Shown here piece by piece: positions 12,569 through 22,025 of a stretch of DNA of 64,000 nucleotides. Under the pieces are notes generated by a model. It was not told the origin of the DNA and ran no database searches. It saw only the letters and a program-made list of their open reading frames with translations. The DNA is from Clonostachys chloroleuca (lineage: Eukaryota; Ascomycota; Sordariomycetes; Hypocreales; Bionectriaceae): contig JBANAY010000003.1 of the NCBI GenBank assembly GCA_037952775.1, positions 30,504,001-30,568,000 on the forward strand, given 5' to 3'. A program made the position numbers and the translations under genes. Within the stretch, counting starts at the first letter, position 1, and the number at the start of each line of letters is the position of its first letter.

Positions 12569-13339
12569 ATGCAGGAACGGCCAGAACCACAGGAGACGAA
12601 TAATTTAAATACACAATCTGCTCCAGAGGCTACTCCGAGCCCAATTGACGGAGGTTACGGCTGGGTTTGCGGGACAGCTGCTGCCGTAACCAACGGCCAC
12701 TCTTGGGGCTTCAATTTTGCCTACGCGGTGTTTCTCGCCTACTATCTGGACAATGATGTTTTCCCTGGGTCGTCGCCTATGCAGTACGCCTTTATCGGAG
12801 GTCTGAGCTTGACGTCCCTCCTCGCTGTTTCACCACTTACGACCATCCTAATGCGTAGGTATGGCATTCGCCCTATTATGTTTTTTGGAGTAGTGCTCAA
12901 AACCGCCAGCCTTGTCATCGCCAGCTTCGCAACACAGTTATGGCATCTATTCTTAACGCAGGGACTCCTCTTCGGCGCTGGAGTCGGTCTGCTGTTTATA
13001 CCTACAGCTGCCGTTGTGCCTCATTGGTTTACAGCAAACGGATCACTAGCCAGCGGAATATCCCTCTCTGGAGCCGGCCTTGGAGGAGCTGTATGTTCAC
13101 TGGCCGCGGGTGCCATGATTATCAGCCTTGGCCTCAATTGGGCGTTTAGAATCCTGGGCATAATTGCTTTCACCGTTAATTCGAGCTGCATTTTCCTTAT
13201 ACGCGACCGGAACACAGCGGCTGGGGTTAAACAGGGCGCTTTTCACATCATATCTTTAAGCGTGCGGAGTATCAGCTGCTTATCGGATTCAGCATCTTCA
13301 CCATGCTTGGATATTTTTCACAGAGGAGTACAAAGCTAA
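12569..13339 (+). pseudogene. Truncated MFS monocarboxylate-type transporter
   Basis: The frame encodes the N-terminal half of a major facilitator of the monocarboxylate transporter (MCT) type. A short hydrophilic leader is followed by DGGYGWVCGTAAAVTN (the MCT signature before helix 1), WGFNFAYAVFLAYY, MRRYGIRPIMFFG, GLLFGAGVGLLFIP and a sixth helix ending FLIRDRN. It starts at the ATG near 12569; the frame is open further upstream from 12152 without recognisable content. After RDRNTAAGVKQGAF the frame is wrong, whereas another frame reads KRAEYQLLIGFSIFTMLGYF, the expected central loop and helix 7. The transporter homology then ceases at about 13320, where AT-rich sequence begins. The C-terminal six helices are missing, so this is a gene fragment with a frameshift near 13245-13255. 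Confidence 0.7.
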
Positions 13340-13600
13340 GACCAAGTAAGAGTATAGAAATCATAGGATAGAAACTTTTCAGGATTCAAGTTATCGGCGA
13401 GCTTTATTAGCTAGATTGCTGAACTCTACGGTATTTATACTAATAAAGCTCGGATAATTTACTATTTATAATAAAGGTATATCTGTAGATCCCTGTATAT
13501 AATTATACCAGCTTCTAATAAAGAGTATTAGAAGGATTTACTTTATACTCTGCTATTGTTATTCTGTACTATAGGGTATACCTATTAAGAGGAGGGTTAC
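13340..13600. repeat. AT-rich, CpG-poor block, probable mutated transposon remnant
   Basis: The sequence abutting the broken transporter is rich in TA steps (for example ATTTATACTAATAAAGC and TATATAATTATACC) and nearly free of CpG. This composition is typical of fungal repeats after repeat-induced point mutation. No coding frame, terminal repeat or target duplication can be seen, so the element type is unknown. Confidence 0.4.
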
Positions 13601-14286
13601 TGGCAAAACGTTTGAGCTGCGCCCAGTCTGTTGAGGAAAGTGGGAACAGCTCATTCTGCTTTTGAGAGAGCACTAGCAAGTGTTATTCTAAGGGTGTGTC
13701 TTGGCAGACTCCACATTATTTTTGGACTCTTACCTTACAGCACAAGCCTGCATAGCTAATCTAACCAATCGCTCATATTAATGTTTCTGAAGCAAAATAA
13801 GTAGCTAGTTTATTTAGCAGATACTGGGCAATATGTGCAGTCTACCCGACTTTCGATATGGATGCTCATCGCCTGAGCTTGCTCACGACCCTGAGATGCC
13901 CCCCATCCAAATTGACGACCAAACAATACGCCATGCCATATACGCTAATATACGTGCTGATATCCAGCCGCCAACATTGTCCTAGAAGGAATCTGTAGGC
14001 TTGACTTCCCATGCGTCATATTTTATTCATTTTACCACGTGAATGCCTCTATCGGGTAAACTTATATCGGATATCATATTTCCTTCCTGGAACCCAGTTG
14101 ATGTCCCAGATGCTGATGTTGGGAAGAATAGGTTGACAGTTACATGTAACTCCTCGCTCACAGCTGCCATGCCATTTCCTGACTCCACATCGCTAAATCT
14201 AAAAACATTAAAATAAAGAATAGAAACATCTCTGATTTCATTTTTGGCAGCAATTGTCGACGGAGAGCCACGTGTGAGATATTACG
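13601..14286. other. Intergenic, no gene seen
   Basis: Unremarkable sequence between the AT-rich block and the 3' end of the lipase gene. Confidence 0.4.
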
Positions 14287-15714
14287 CTACCCAAAGCGCA
14301 CGTGGCCATGGAAAGTGTTCCCTGAAACGACGAAGCCGGGGTTGGAAATGTTGATAGGCCCAATCGTCTCGGTGCCGAGTTGTGTGGGTCGAGACAATAC
14401 TTGTTGTCCATCTAATGTCGATCGCTGTCCCTGGCGCGACTGGCTCCACACGCGTCGGGGTTGTCTCCGGTTCAAGGACCTGTTGCTCGGTTGAGTAGCA
14501 ACCTCGCCCAGAGAGCTTTGGGAGTTCTGTTGCGCAGGCAGGCTCAGTTCTCTCCCATATGGAGAGAAAGATTGTGCCGAGGAATGTACTAGCGCCAGGC
14601 TGTTTTGTTCGTTGTCATCCCTGGCTTTCCGGATTTCACCAACCCATCTCATAATCTCTCCAGAAATAGAGCGGTATCCTTCATCCGACTCACTGGAGAA
14701 CTTAGTGATTTCCACATGATTGCCTGTGATTCCAATGGCAGTATATCCAGGCATTTCTGCCGAATGCCTAGGCACAATCTAAACGACCAAGTTAGCCAGC
14801 CCGCTAGAACGCCTGCCATCTAGATCTATTATAAGACAACTTACCTCTCCAAGTCCCTTGAAACCGCCATCTTCAAAAAAGCAGGTGATATTGAGGGCAG
14901 GTTGCCCTTGGATCTGACGGCCCCTGATCATGCTATGGAAATCGCTCTGGATGCGAGCCAATACCTCTGATTTCGGCTTCAAAACTCCTAATATGGCGGT
15001 GTTGGTTTTTTGGACAATGTTTCGCATCTGACAACAAATATATACCCAATTTGCCAGCGCTGATCCACAATGAGGTGTTCCTAGGAAGCAAACGCCATGA
15101 ATTAAGGTGTTGATTCGCTGAATGTGAGGCTCAGCGCTGCTCCGTGATACTAGCATTGCCTGACTCCGTGGTCAATAAATATGCTCTCTGCAATTCAACT
15201 GAGAAATCACGCTCACATCCTGGAAAACCAGCCCTCCGAGACTGTGTGTAACGAAAAGAATCGGACGATTTTCACTCTGTGTACGTTGACGGAGATGCGC
15301 TAGGTCGTTGATAAGGTTGGCTGCGTGGTCACGGATTCGATTCTGCGATGCGGCAGACCAAAAGTGACCAACATCAGCATCGTACCCGAAAGTAAGAATC
15401 CGAGTCTTGGGGACATCTAAACTAAGAAGATCCCTGGGCCAAAACACACGGCTGGGCTTGTGAGTCCAGGTGTTTACCCTGTTCCCGGTTAAGCCATGGA
15501 CGAATATGATGCTGGTTTTTGTTAGCTATGACGCGTCACTTTATTTCTAGAGGTAGGGGTGGGTTTGAACGTACTCTGCCACAGCATCCTCGGAATCATG
15601 ACAGGTCTCGAGGCCGTACGCCGCTCCTTCCGTGGAGTATTGGTCCCCGTCTGGAGCGTTGGCAGTTTTCAAAAGTTTTCTTTTAAAAGTCTTCATAGTC
15701 TTTCTCGAGACCAT
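14287..15714 (-). CDS. SesB-like alpha/beta-hydrolase (NLR-associated lipase) with C-terminal amyloid-type motif
   Basis: Four exons (15714-15575, 15511-15217, 15159-14845, 14778-14287) give about 413 residues. The core is the PGAP1-like/DUF676 serine hydrolase found as effector domain in fungal NLR systems. After the first intron comes IIFVHGLTGNRVNTWTHKP (oxyanion loop), later ILTFGYDAD, the nucleophile elbow FVTHSLGGLVFQD, FLGTPHCGSALANW, and a probable catalytic His in GNHVEITKF. A basic, low-complexity linker of about 100 residues (Ser/Gln/Arg-rich) leads to a tail ISNPGFVVSGNTFHGHVRFG ending at the stop. This tail resembles residues 23-42 of the divergently oriented NLR. In the known systems such a lipase is a membrane-damaging cell-death effector activated by amyloid templating from the NLR. 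Activity here is inferred; all catalytic motifs are intact and no frame breaks are seen. Confidence 0.85.
14290..14343 (-). other. Putative amyloid signalling motif, C-terminus of the lipase
   Basis: The last 18 residues, NPGFVVSGNTFHGHVRFG, form a short Gly/Asn-containing beta-prone motif after a disordered linker, as in effectors triggered by prion-like templating. Pattern shared with the NLR N-terminus: P-x5-G-N-x-F-x(3,4)-V-x-F-G. Confidence 0.6.
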
Positions 15715-16530
15715 CTTGCTTACTCGAATCAAGGTAATGATTACTGAATTGTGGAGAGGGAATAGTGCTCAATATATAGGGGCTGCGTATCGAGTACCGA
15801 GTTTGACATCCAACGTTCTATTTTGTAAGCCAGGCAGCGACTGTGCCGCTCTACAAGGCTCTCTCGAAGATGGCTGCAACCGCGTCTCTAAATCGCTGCG
15901 TTGGACGCAGCGTGACCAATAGCCGACCCTATGCGCCACTCTCATGCATCCGTTCCCTCCGATGCTTACTTGCCCGCACTTTTGTGCATTTGTAGCTGAG
16001 TATACTTGAGCCAGTTGGCGCGAAGGTCAAGCTCGACAACAAGACAAGGAATTAAAATATGATAAGAAGAATTTAAATTATGAGGAATTTCTAGGCAGAC
16101 AGTCTATCTATTTGGACTTTTTTTTTGATATGAATCTTGTTTGGGTATCTTTTGAATACGAAGAATATACGTCGCCCTTGCACGCCTCATTGATGATCCA
16201 AGGAGAGCTGAGTTGAATACGAAGAATATACGTCGCCCTTGCACTGCCTCATTGATGATCCAAGAAGAGCTGAGCTTGACGGCCCCCTCGGGACCAACAA
16301 GGCTCTGTCATCTGCCTACAAACTAGGCAAAATGAGACATAATGAGACACACCGGATTCGTAAGTATTCGCCATGTGGCATCTTTCCCTCCCCCTTCCCT
16401 CCTATGTCGATTATGCTATTCGCAGGGACCGCGCTCTCCTACATAACCTCTTATAGCTTCGAAATTGCCATTATAGCTCACACATCGCAGTTCCTCCAAA
16501 ACATCTGGAAAAGATACACCTATTCAAGCC
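15715..16530. promoter_or_regulatory. Shared divergent intergenic region of lipase and NLR
   Basis: The 816 bp between the two start codons must hold both promoters, consistent with co-regulation of an effector/receptor pair. It contains a near-perfect tandem duplication (16152-16274). No clear TATA box was identified. Confidence 0.5.
16152..16274. repeat. Tandem duplication, 61 + 62 bp
   Basis: Two adjacent copies, 16152-16212 and 16213-16274, both starting TTGAATACGAAGAATATACG and ending AGAGCTGAG. They differ by one inserted T and one G/A change. The duplication is recent, given so few differences, and lies in the space between the lipase and NLR genes. Confidence 0.9.
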
Positions 16531-17490
16531 ATGGCGATGATAAATAATCCATGTTCTGAGTTATCGCGGGAGCAACATGTTCCGGCCATGACGCTTAATC
16601 AGCCAGATGTTACATTTATTGGCAACAGATTTGAAAACAGTGAAGTCTTGTTTGGTTTGTGTAAAACCTAAGCAAATTAACTGAATGATCTATGCTAATG
16701 GAAATAAAAAGTGAATCGTTCCAAGACACCAAGAGAACTCGAAGCAGACTGCAAGCAGGCCCTAGGCTCAACAAACCCTGACGATCACCTGCGCGATATT
16801 CGTGCTAAAAAGCCTTCGCTTGTTGATGCCGATTATGAATGGGTTTTGCACAACAAGAAATTCCAAAAATGGATCGACGAACGAAACAAATCGCAACTTC
16901 TTTGGATTTCTGGAAGCCGCATGGGCGACAATACAATGATGTCAATCTACTTGATACGTGAACTGAGAGAAATGAAGAAATCCACAGTCTTATTTTTTTT
17001 CGTTGACAGCCGAGAGGAGGAGCGAAAAAGCGCCGTGGATATCCTCCGTGGTCTTATCCTTCTATTAGTAAAAGCTCGACCGAGCCTCCTACAACGTCAT
17101 CTGATTAAAGAATTCGAGTACCAACGCAAAGACTTGTTCAACAGCAAATATTCGCTGATGACTCTCTGGAAGATTTTTGCGACGATGGCCAGGGATCAAG
17201 AGACTGGAGACCTCATTATTATCATTGACGCTCTGGACGTGTGCGCAGAGGAGTCATTACGACCATTTCTGAGAAAGATTTGCGATTTTTTCAACCAGGA
17301 CTATTATACAAGCAAGAACTTTAATCAGAAACCGAAAAGGTCAGAATTGAATAACTCAATTAAACTGATAGTTCTGAGTCGAGAATACCCAGCACACCTC
17401 ACAGAGTCCTTGTCACGATTCCCTCGCATCAAGCTTAGACCCATGGTAAGGAGTGATGTTCCTCTAGTATTGAAAACACTCGCAATCTAA
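16531..17490 (+). CDS. Truncated NACHT NLR with N-terminal amyloid-type motif
   Basis: Two exons: 16531-16660 and 16712-17490, with a 51-base intron (GTAAAA...AAAAAG, CTAAT branch-like site). The short first exon encodes 43 residues with NQPDVTFIGNRFENSEVLFG, matching the tail of the lipase. The spliced frame runs directly into the fungal NLR linker (CKQALGSTNPDDHLRDIRAK, YEWVLHNKKFQKW) and a NACHT domain. The P-loop is GSRMGDNTMMS where GxxxxGKT is expected, so the lysine is lost. The Walker B-like strand is LIIIIDALDVC, with V where E is usual. The protein ends at about 302 residues, soon after an LSREYP segment. There is no WD40, ankyrin or TPR region. It is probably a decayed or minimal NLR that may still carry the seeding motif. 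Confidence 0.75.
16597..16656 (+). other. Putative amyloid signalling motif, N-terminus of the NLR
   Basis: Residues 23-42 of the spliced NLR. The spacing Pro-5 residues-Gly-Asn-x-Phe and the terminal Val-x-Phe-Gly match the lipase C-terminus, with a one-residue difference in the middle. N-terminal position on the receptor and C-terminal position on the effector is the arrangement of known fungal NLR/amyloid pairs. Confidence 0.6.
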
Positions 17491-17570
17491 TTCGGGATAG
17501 AAAACGGAGCGCCCTCCGCCCCTCCCTCCTCGGCAACCCAAGACTTTGACGAAGTCACCTGATAGCGGCT

Positions 17571-18669
17571 CTATACATGTATCGATAAAATCTTTTTGGG
17601 AGCGTTGTAAGCAAGAACTGGAAAATCTTCTGCGAAAATAACAAAAGGCGGAGAAGGAATCCTTGTTCCCTGACCGAGCGCGTACTCAAGGGCATTCACT
17701 GGACGCCCAACCTTGAGCTTCTTCATCTCGGACATGGGCAGCATTGGCGGATTATAGGTACCCGCATTGACCATACAGTCTTTAATAAAGCAGGCCCAGT
17801 AGGTTTTGGCTTCGATGGCTTGGGAATATCGGTCATGGACATGGTCATTGGAGGTCGGGTCGAGGGGATATGGGGCGGTACGCATGCTGTATAGCGCTTG
17901 CATCATGCGGATAGCCATGCCTATGATATTTAGTGCAAAGCCAAAAAAGGAACGAGATCAACATATTACCGCAGTACATCCATGCTTTGTGAAAGTCCCT
18001 AGTTCCCCATTCGTGAAGTGTGATTATCAGTAAGGCTTGAACAAACTCGATCTTAGGACTTCCTAAAAGAGCCTCTAAAAGTCTCGCTCTCATATATTCA
18101 GCATACTCCTCTCGCGACCGCAAGGTATCTGTCCATGGTACGTCTGCTGGCTCAAGTCTTGCCTTTATAACGGTGAGGACAGCAGCAAAGAGGATCTTGT
18201 GTTGCGGTAGACATGGACTAGATGCGAAGCCACCCATCAAAGCCAGCACATGAATGATGGTAAGCTCTGGGAACTGGTTCGAGAACGTTTTTAGTATCGC
18301 TAGTTTTCTGCTCGTGGAGATTTGAGACATGTGTTCGTCGATATCTGCTGATCCAACATGGCCGGGACCAAGGCCACCTTGGTTTCCTGACGCGTCTGCC
18401 GAAAGCCGAAGACTTCCTACGAAGGTCTGAGTTGAACGACTGCATGCCATTGGACTCTAGTTGCGGCCGCGTTGCCCTGAGAATCGGCTTTTTGATGGGC
18501 GTCGTGAGTTGGCACCCTGGGAAACCCGACCGCTCGCATCTTTGGCATGGCGATCTGCCCTTATGAACGGATTTCCTGAGCGGGAAACTTGGTCAACGGC
18601 ATGCAAACGACGCCAACCCTATGGACTGTTCACTCACCTACAAGCATCGCACGATAAGCTCGATCGCAT
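17571..18669 (-). pseudogene. Decayed Zn2Cys6 regulator, truncated at the C-terminus
   Basis: A short exon (18669-18638) reads MRSSLSCDACR, followed by a 62-base intron and then RKSVHKGRSPCQRC and FPGCQL. This is a Zn2Cys6 cluster in which the third Cys is missing: a canonical cluster would have RxKC where KSVHK stands. The middle homology region follows in a different frame (from about 18450): FPELTIIHVLALMGGF, VQALLIITLHEWG, HKAWMYCG. After an intron near 17860-17920 come MAIRMMQALYS, YWACFIKDC and AGTYNPPMLPMSEMKKLKVG. A frame change between about 18400 and 18470 is required. The protein stops at ILSIHV, well short of the usual length for this family. It is a relic, related to the fragment at 11599-11838. 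Confidence 0.65.
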
Positions 18670-19032
18670 CTTGTCGGCTTTAGAATCGGCACAATTTCGA
18701 GATACAATGCCCAAGCCAGGACAAGGGAGCGGATCGTATTAGAGATCGGCTAACAACTTCCATGCCAGGGCTCATCGGAATTCTCGGGTTTCGCTCGGTT
18801 CTCAAACCGCTTAGTCACTGTTGAAGAAGATACCTCTCATTCCCGATGCTTATGTGGGGAAGTCCGAATCAAGTTTGCCGGCACTATGACCATAACACCG
18901 AATATAACGAGGAATCGTGACAAGCCAATTGGCTCTTTCATCGTGGAAGCAGATAGGCGGTGGTATAACTCCTCTATAAATGTAGGTTACTCATCAAGTT
19001 AAGGGTGAGTCGACTGAGACCCCTTTACTCAA
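18670..19032. other. Intergenic spacer
   Basis: Between the 5' end of the regulator relic and the 3' end of the next regulator gene; nothing recognisable. Confidence 0.4.
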
Positions 19033-21302
19033 TCACTCCACGCTGTACACATCCCGAAACTGGCCTTGCCCGCTGAAGTCCCCAAAAGCAACAAGTCGAT
19101 GTCTAACAGCTGTATGCCTCTGCTCCGAGTCCTGGATGGAATCATCAATTATCAGACGGATTGTCCTTCCTTGAAGCCTCTCTTGTATCATGAGATGGAG
19201 AATGGTCTTCAAGTACGACCACGTAAAGAAACCTGGATCGGCCTCATCGATGCTCTTGATGTAGGGGATCACATGCTCTAAAATTATCATCACAACCCGG
19301 GTACCCTCACTTAGCAGGGCGGTGATGATAAGCAGCATATCAACACGGAACAGCGTGAAATTCTGACGAGTGAAGTTCATGCCGCAAATGATCCCGAGGA
19401 TCACTTTAGCCCAGGCTTCCGAGACAGGAGCCACTGCTCCTGAGTTGAACACAGATCGGAGATAATTGCAAATCATCCGAGATAGCAAGTACAAAATGTG
19501 ATCAAGGGCTCTGCTCTCGTTAGCAAGCCGATATGTTACCAGCACATCCGAGATGGAATTGCTAGTCACAAAATCCGAATCAGTGGCAATTTTGACCCTT
19601 GGTAGATCAGACTCCGCAACCCCTTCGTACCACTGGTCGAGCTGTTTAGCGAAGTAAGTGCACTGTTGTTTTATCATATGCTGAGTAAGGCTGTCGGAAT
19701 AAAAGTCTTTCTGCTGAGCCTGGTGGACGTCACAGTCTCTGTTAAGGACCAATTGAAGCCACTGGCTAACTCGCTCGGACGGACTCGGCACAATGTTACT
19801 TTCTTCTTCATCCGCATCTGTAGATGAAAAGGGCGGCAGTGGTGAAGAGTCCATTTGGGAGTTTGACAAAAACGTAGCTTCCATGAAGTATCGTGAGTGA
19901 AGTTTCCAAAGCCCAATCAAAACCTCTCGGATTGAGATCTGTTGATCAAGAACACTGCTTATGTCATATGCATCGACGGCAGTTATGGTTTTACGGGTTG
20001 CCAGACTTGAGAACTTCCGATCGCAGCGAAGCATTCTCCATGCTTTAAATAAGCCCGGGGTTGAGCAAGTGCTAAAGTCCATCCGAGAGGCGAGTGCGTC
20101 AAGCCCACATGCATGATTTCTCACACCAAGAGGAGTGCCTACTTCAATATCATGATAAGCCAGGAGCAATGCCGCAGCAGCTAGCTGTTCCAGGTCCCCC
20201 TTATGTGGGCTCTCCAGCTGCTCATTGAGAGTCTTGACAGCCGTGTCATAGTATAACCAATTTATTTTGTCGTTACGTCCATATGCATGGACTGCTTCCT
20301 TTGCGATGTCGTGACTACTGTTGCCTCGATTTCGGTCCAATTTAAGAAAGCTCGAGGAAAGGGCTAGAACTGCCGCCCGAAAACAGCGGTTTTTGTAGAA
20401 CCATTGGGGAAAGGTTACACCAACTGGAGTCCTCGGGAGGACTTGCTGACTGAAATACATGAGAAGGGCCTCCTCTACCTCAGGCCGCAGGGGAAAAGAT
20501 CTAGGTTGAGAGCCCGAGTGGTCACTTGCTGATCTTGGTGACTCTCCCCACGAGTGTGAATGACTGGTCGAACATGAAGGGGTCTGTGTAGGATTTGGAG
20601 AGGGTTGATTCGAGAAGTGCCCGGAGCCACTATCGCCTTCAGTTCCAGCGCCTCCAAAGTCGCTATGGTGGAAGAACTTGGGTCGAACAATATCCCCGGG
20701 GGTTCGAACGGCAGGACCAATGGTGTCATCTTCCCATTGTCTTGTGATTTCATGAAGTTGCAACCCAGGCGCATACTCGTCCAGGGAAGGTAAAGAAGGC
20801 TTAGATATAGGCTTTAATACGCTGCCACAAGTTGAGAATGATGATTCGCCAACTCGGGAGACACTGAAGATCTTGGCCGATATCATATAGTCCGTCTGAG
20901 GTGGAAGACGTGTGTTTTCGTATGGCTTAGGAGAATATTCGGGCTGCTCGCGACTGACGTGGATAATCGTGTTTCCTGAATCGAGGGCAGACGACTCCCT
21001 GACCACGCGACCTCCTTCCAGGCATCTTTTCGTATCGACGTGACGCGAGTCCTCCAGTGGGTCAATCCGCTGCTCGTTGAAGCCTTTGAAAATAAGCGGC
21101 CGCTGATATATGCAGTCCAACCCGCGCGCTGACACAGGCGACACATTGAGGTCGGGTTTCATCGCACTTAATTTTTGTCAACGGGATCCTTGCGTGAAAA
21201 TTGGCCGGTAAAGCGCACCTTTTTCCGGCGATTGCGACAGGCCTGACACCCTGTCCTCCTTCTGCTTGTCTCGACTCTTCGCCTCCGCGCTGAGGTCTCC
21301 AT
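19033..21302 (-). CDS. Zn2Cys6 transcription factor (frame break inside the zinc cluster)
   Basis: Exon 1 (21302-21219) encodes a basic start followed by TGCQACRNRRKK. After a 52-base intron ending in an unusual TTAAG, exon 2 gives CDETRPQCVACVSAR. The long frame that follows (about 700 residues) resumes with LDCIYQRP, providing the sixth Cys. Joining them needs removal of one G from the GGG at about 21122-21125; then the spacing is the canonical C-x2-C-x6-C-x6-C-x2-C-x6-C. The large C-terminal part has the fungal_trans_2-type pattern (PQWFYKNRCFRAAVLALSSS, LAAAALLLAYHDIEVG, CGLDALASRMDF). As written, the cluster and the body are in different frames, so this is a pseudogene, a sequence error, or a protein starting at an internal Met (21162). 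It stands divergent to the OPT transporter. Confidence 0.7.
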
Positions 21303-22025
21303 GGCAAATGTCAATTCGCTCACGAATCAAATTCTGCTGAGGATATCACACCACCTATTGACATCGATAGCGGCTGCCGATTGCTTTCTTTCTCGAAATA
21401 GGTATGGTAGTCGGGTCTTTGCGAGGCGCGAGCCCATATCAGCATGACGCCATATCGTTTTTCGCGCACGCTTTGGCAAAAGGAGAGCAGGTTGTGTTAA
21501 AGTTAGCCAGGCTATTGATATAAGGACGAGATAAACTTGACAGGCCACCCACAAGAAGTGGGCAGCAGGCATCCTTGGCTAAACTAAATGGGGTGAAAAC
21601 AATCGCCGGTCAGACAGACTGAAGAAAGATATTTTGAGCTCATCCACTGATTGCAGTTCCAACGACCTCTAATGGGGCATTGTGGATGCCAAGAATGGCG
21701 CAATCTGACCCCGTTCTTGTTGCATCCATCAAAGCCCTGGTTTAGCGTATGCACTTGGATACACCCATCTTGTGCCATTGGTCAATTCATAGTTCATGAA
21801 CGGCTGGCGATTAAATTTTCCCTTTTGGGTCTCTTGTGGCTCGAGGACCCTTACTCAATGTTCCTCTGCGGTGTGGCAGATCGGAAATACTCCATCGATA
21901 TCAAGGGTAAGGCTCATGTATAATAGATACGATCCTCCACCCTAGATAGGTGGGATCTTCATCCATCTCCTCTGGACTCTACTCGCTCATAGACACACTC
22001 AAGCTCGTCCTCGGGTGTTTCATTC
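21303..22025. promoter_or_regulatory. Divergent region between regulator and OPT transporter
   Basis: 723 bp shared by a Zn2Cys6 regulator gene and an oligopeptide transporter gene transcribed in opposite directions. Such pairing often reflects local regulation, but no defined operator was recognised. Confidence 0.4.

Noticed and set aside
16152..16274. CRISPR-like array
   Set aside because: Only two abutting copies with no spacers, in a eukaryotic genome; it is a simple tandem duplication.
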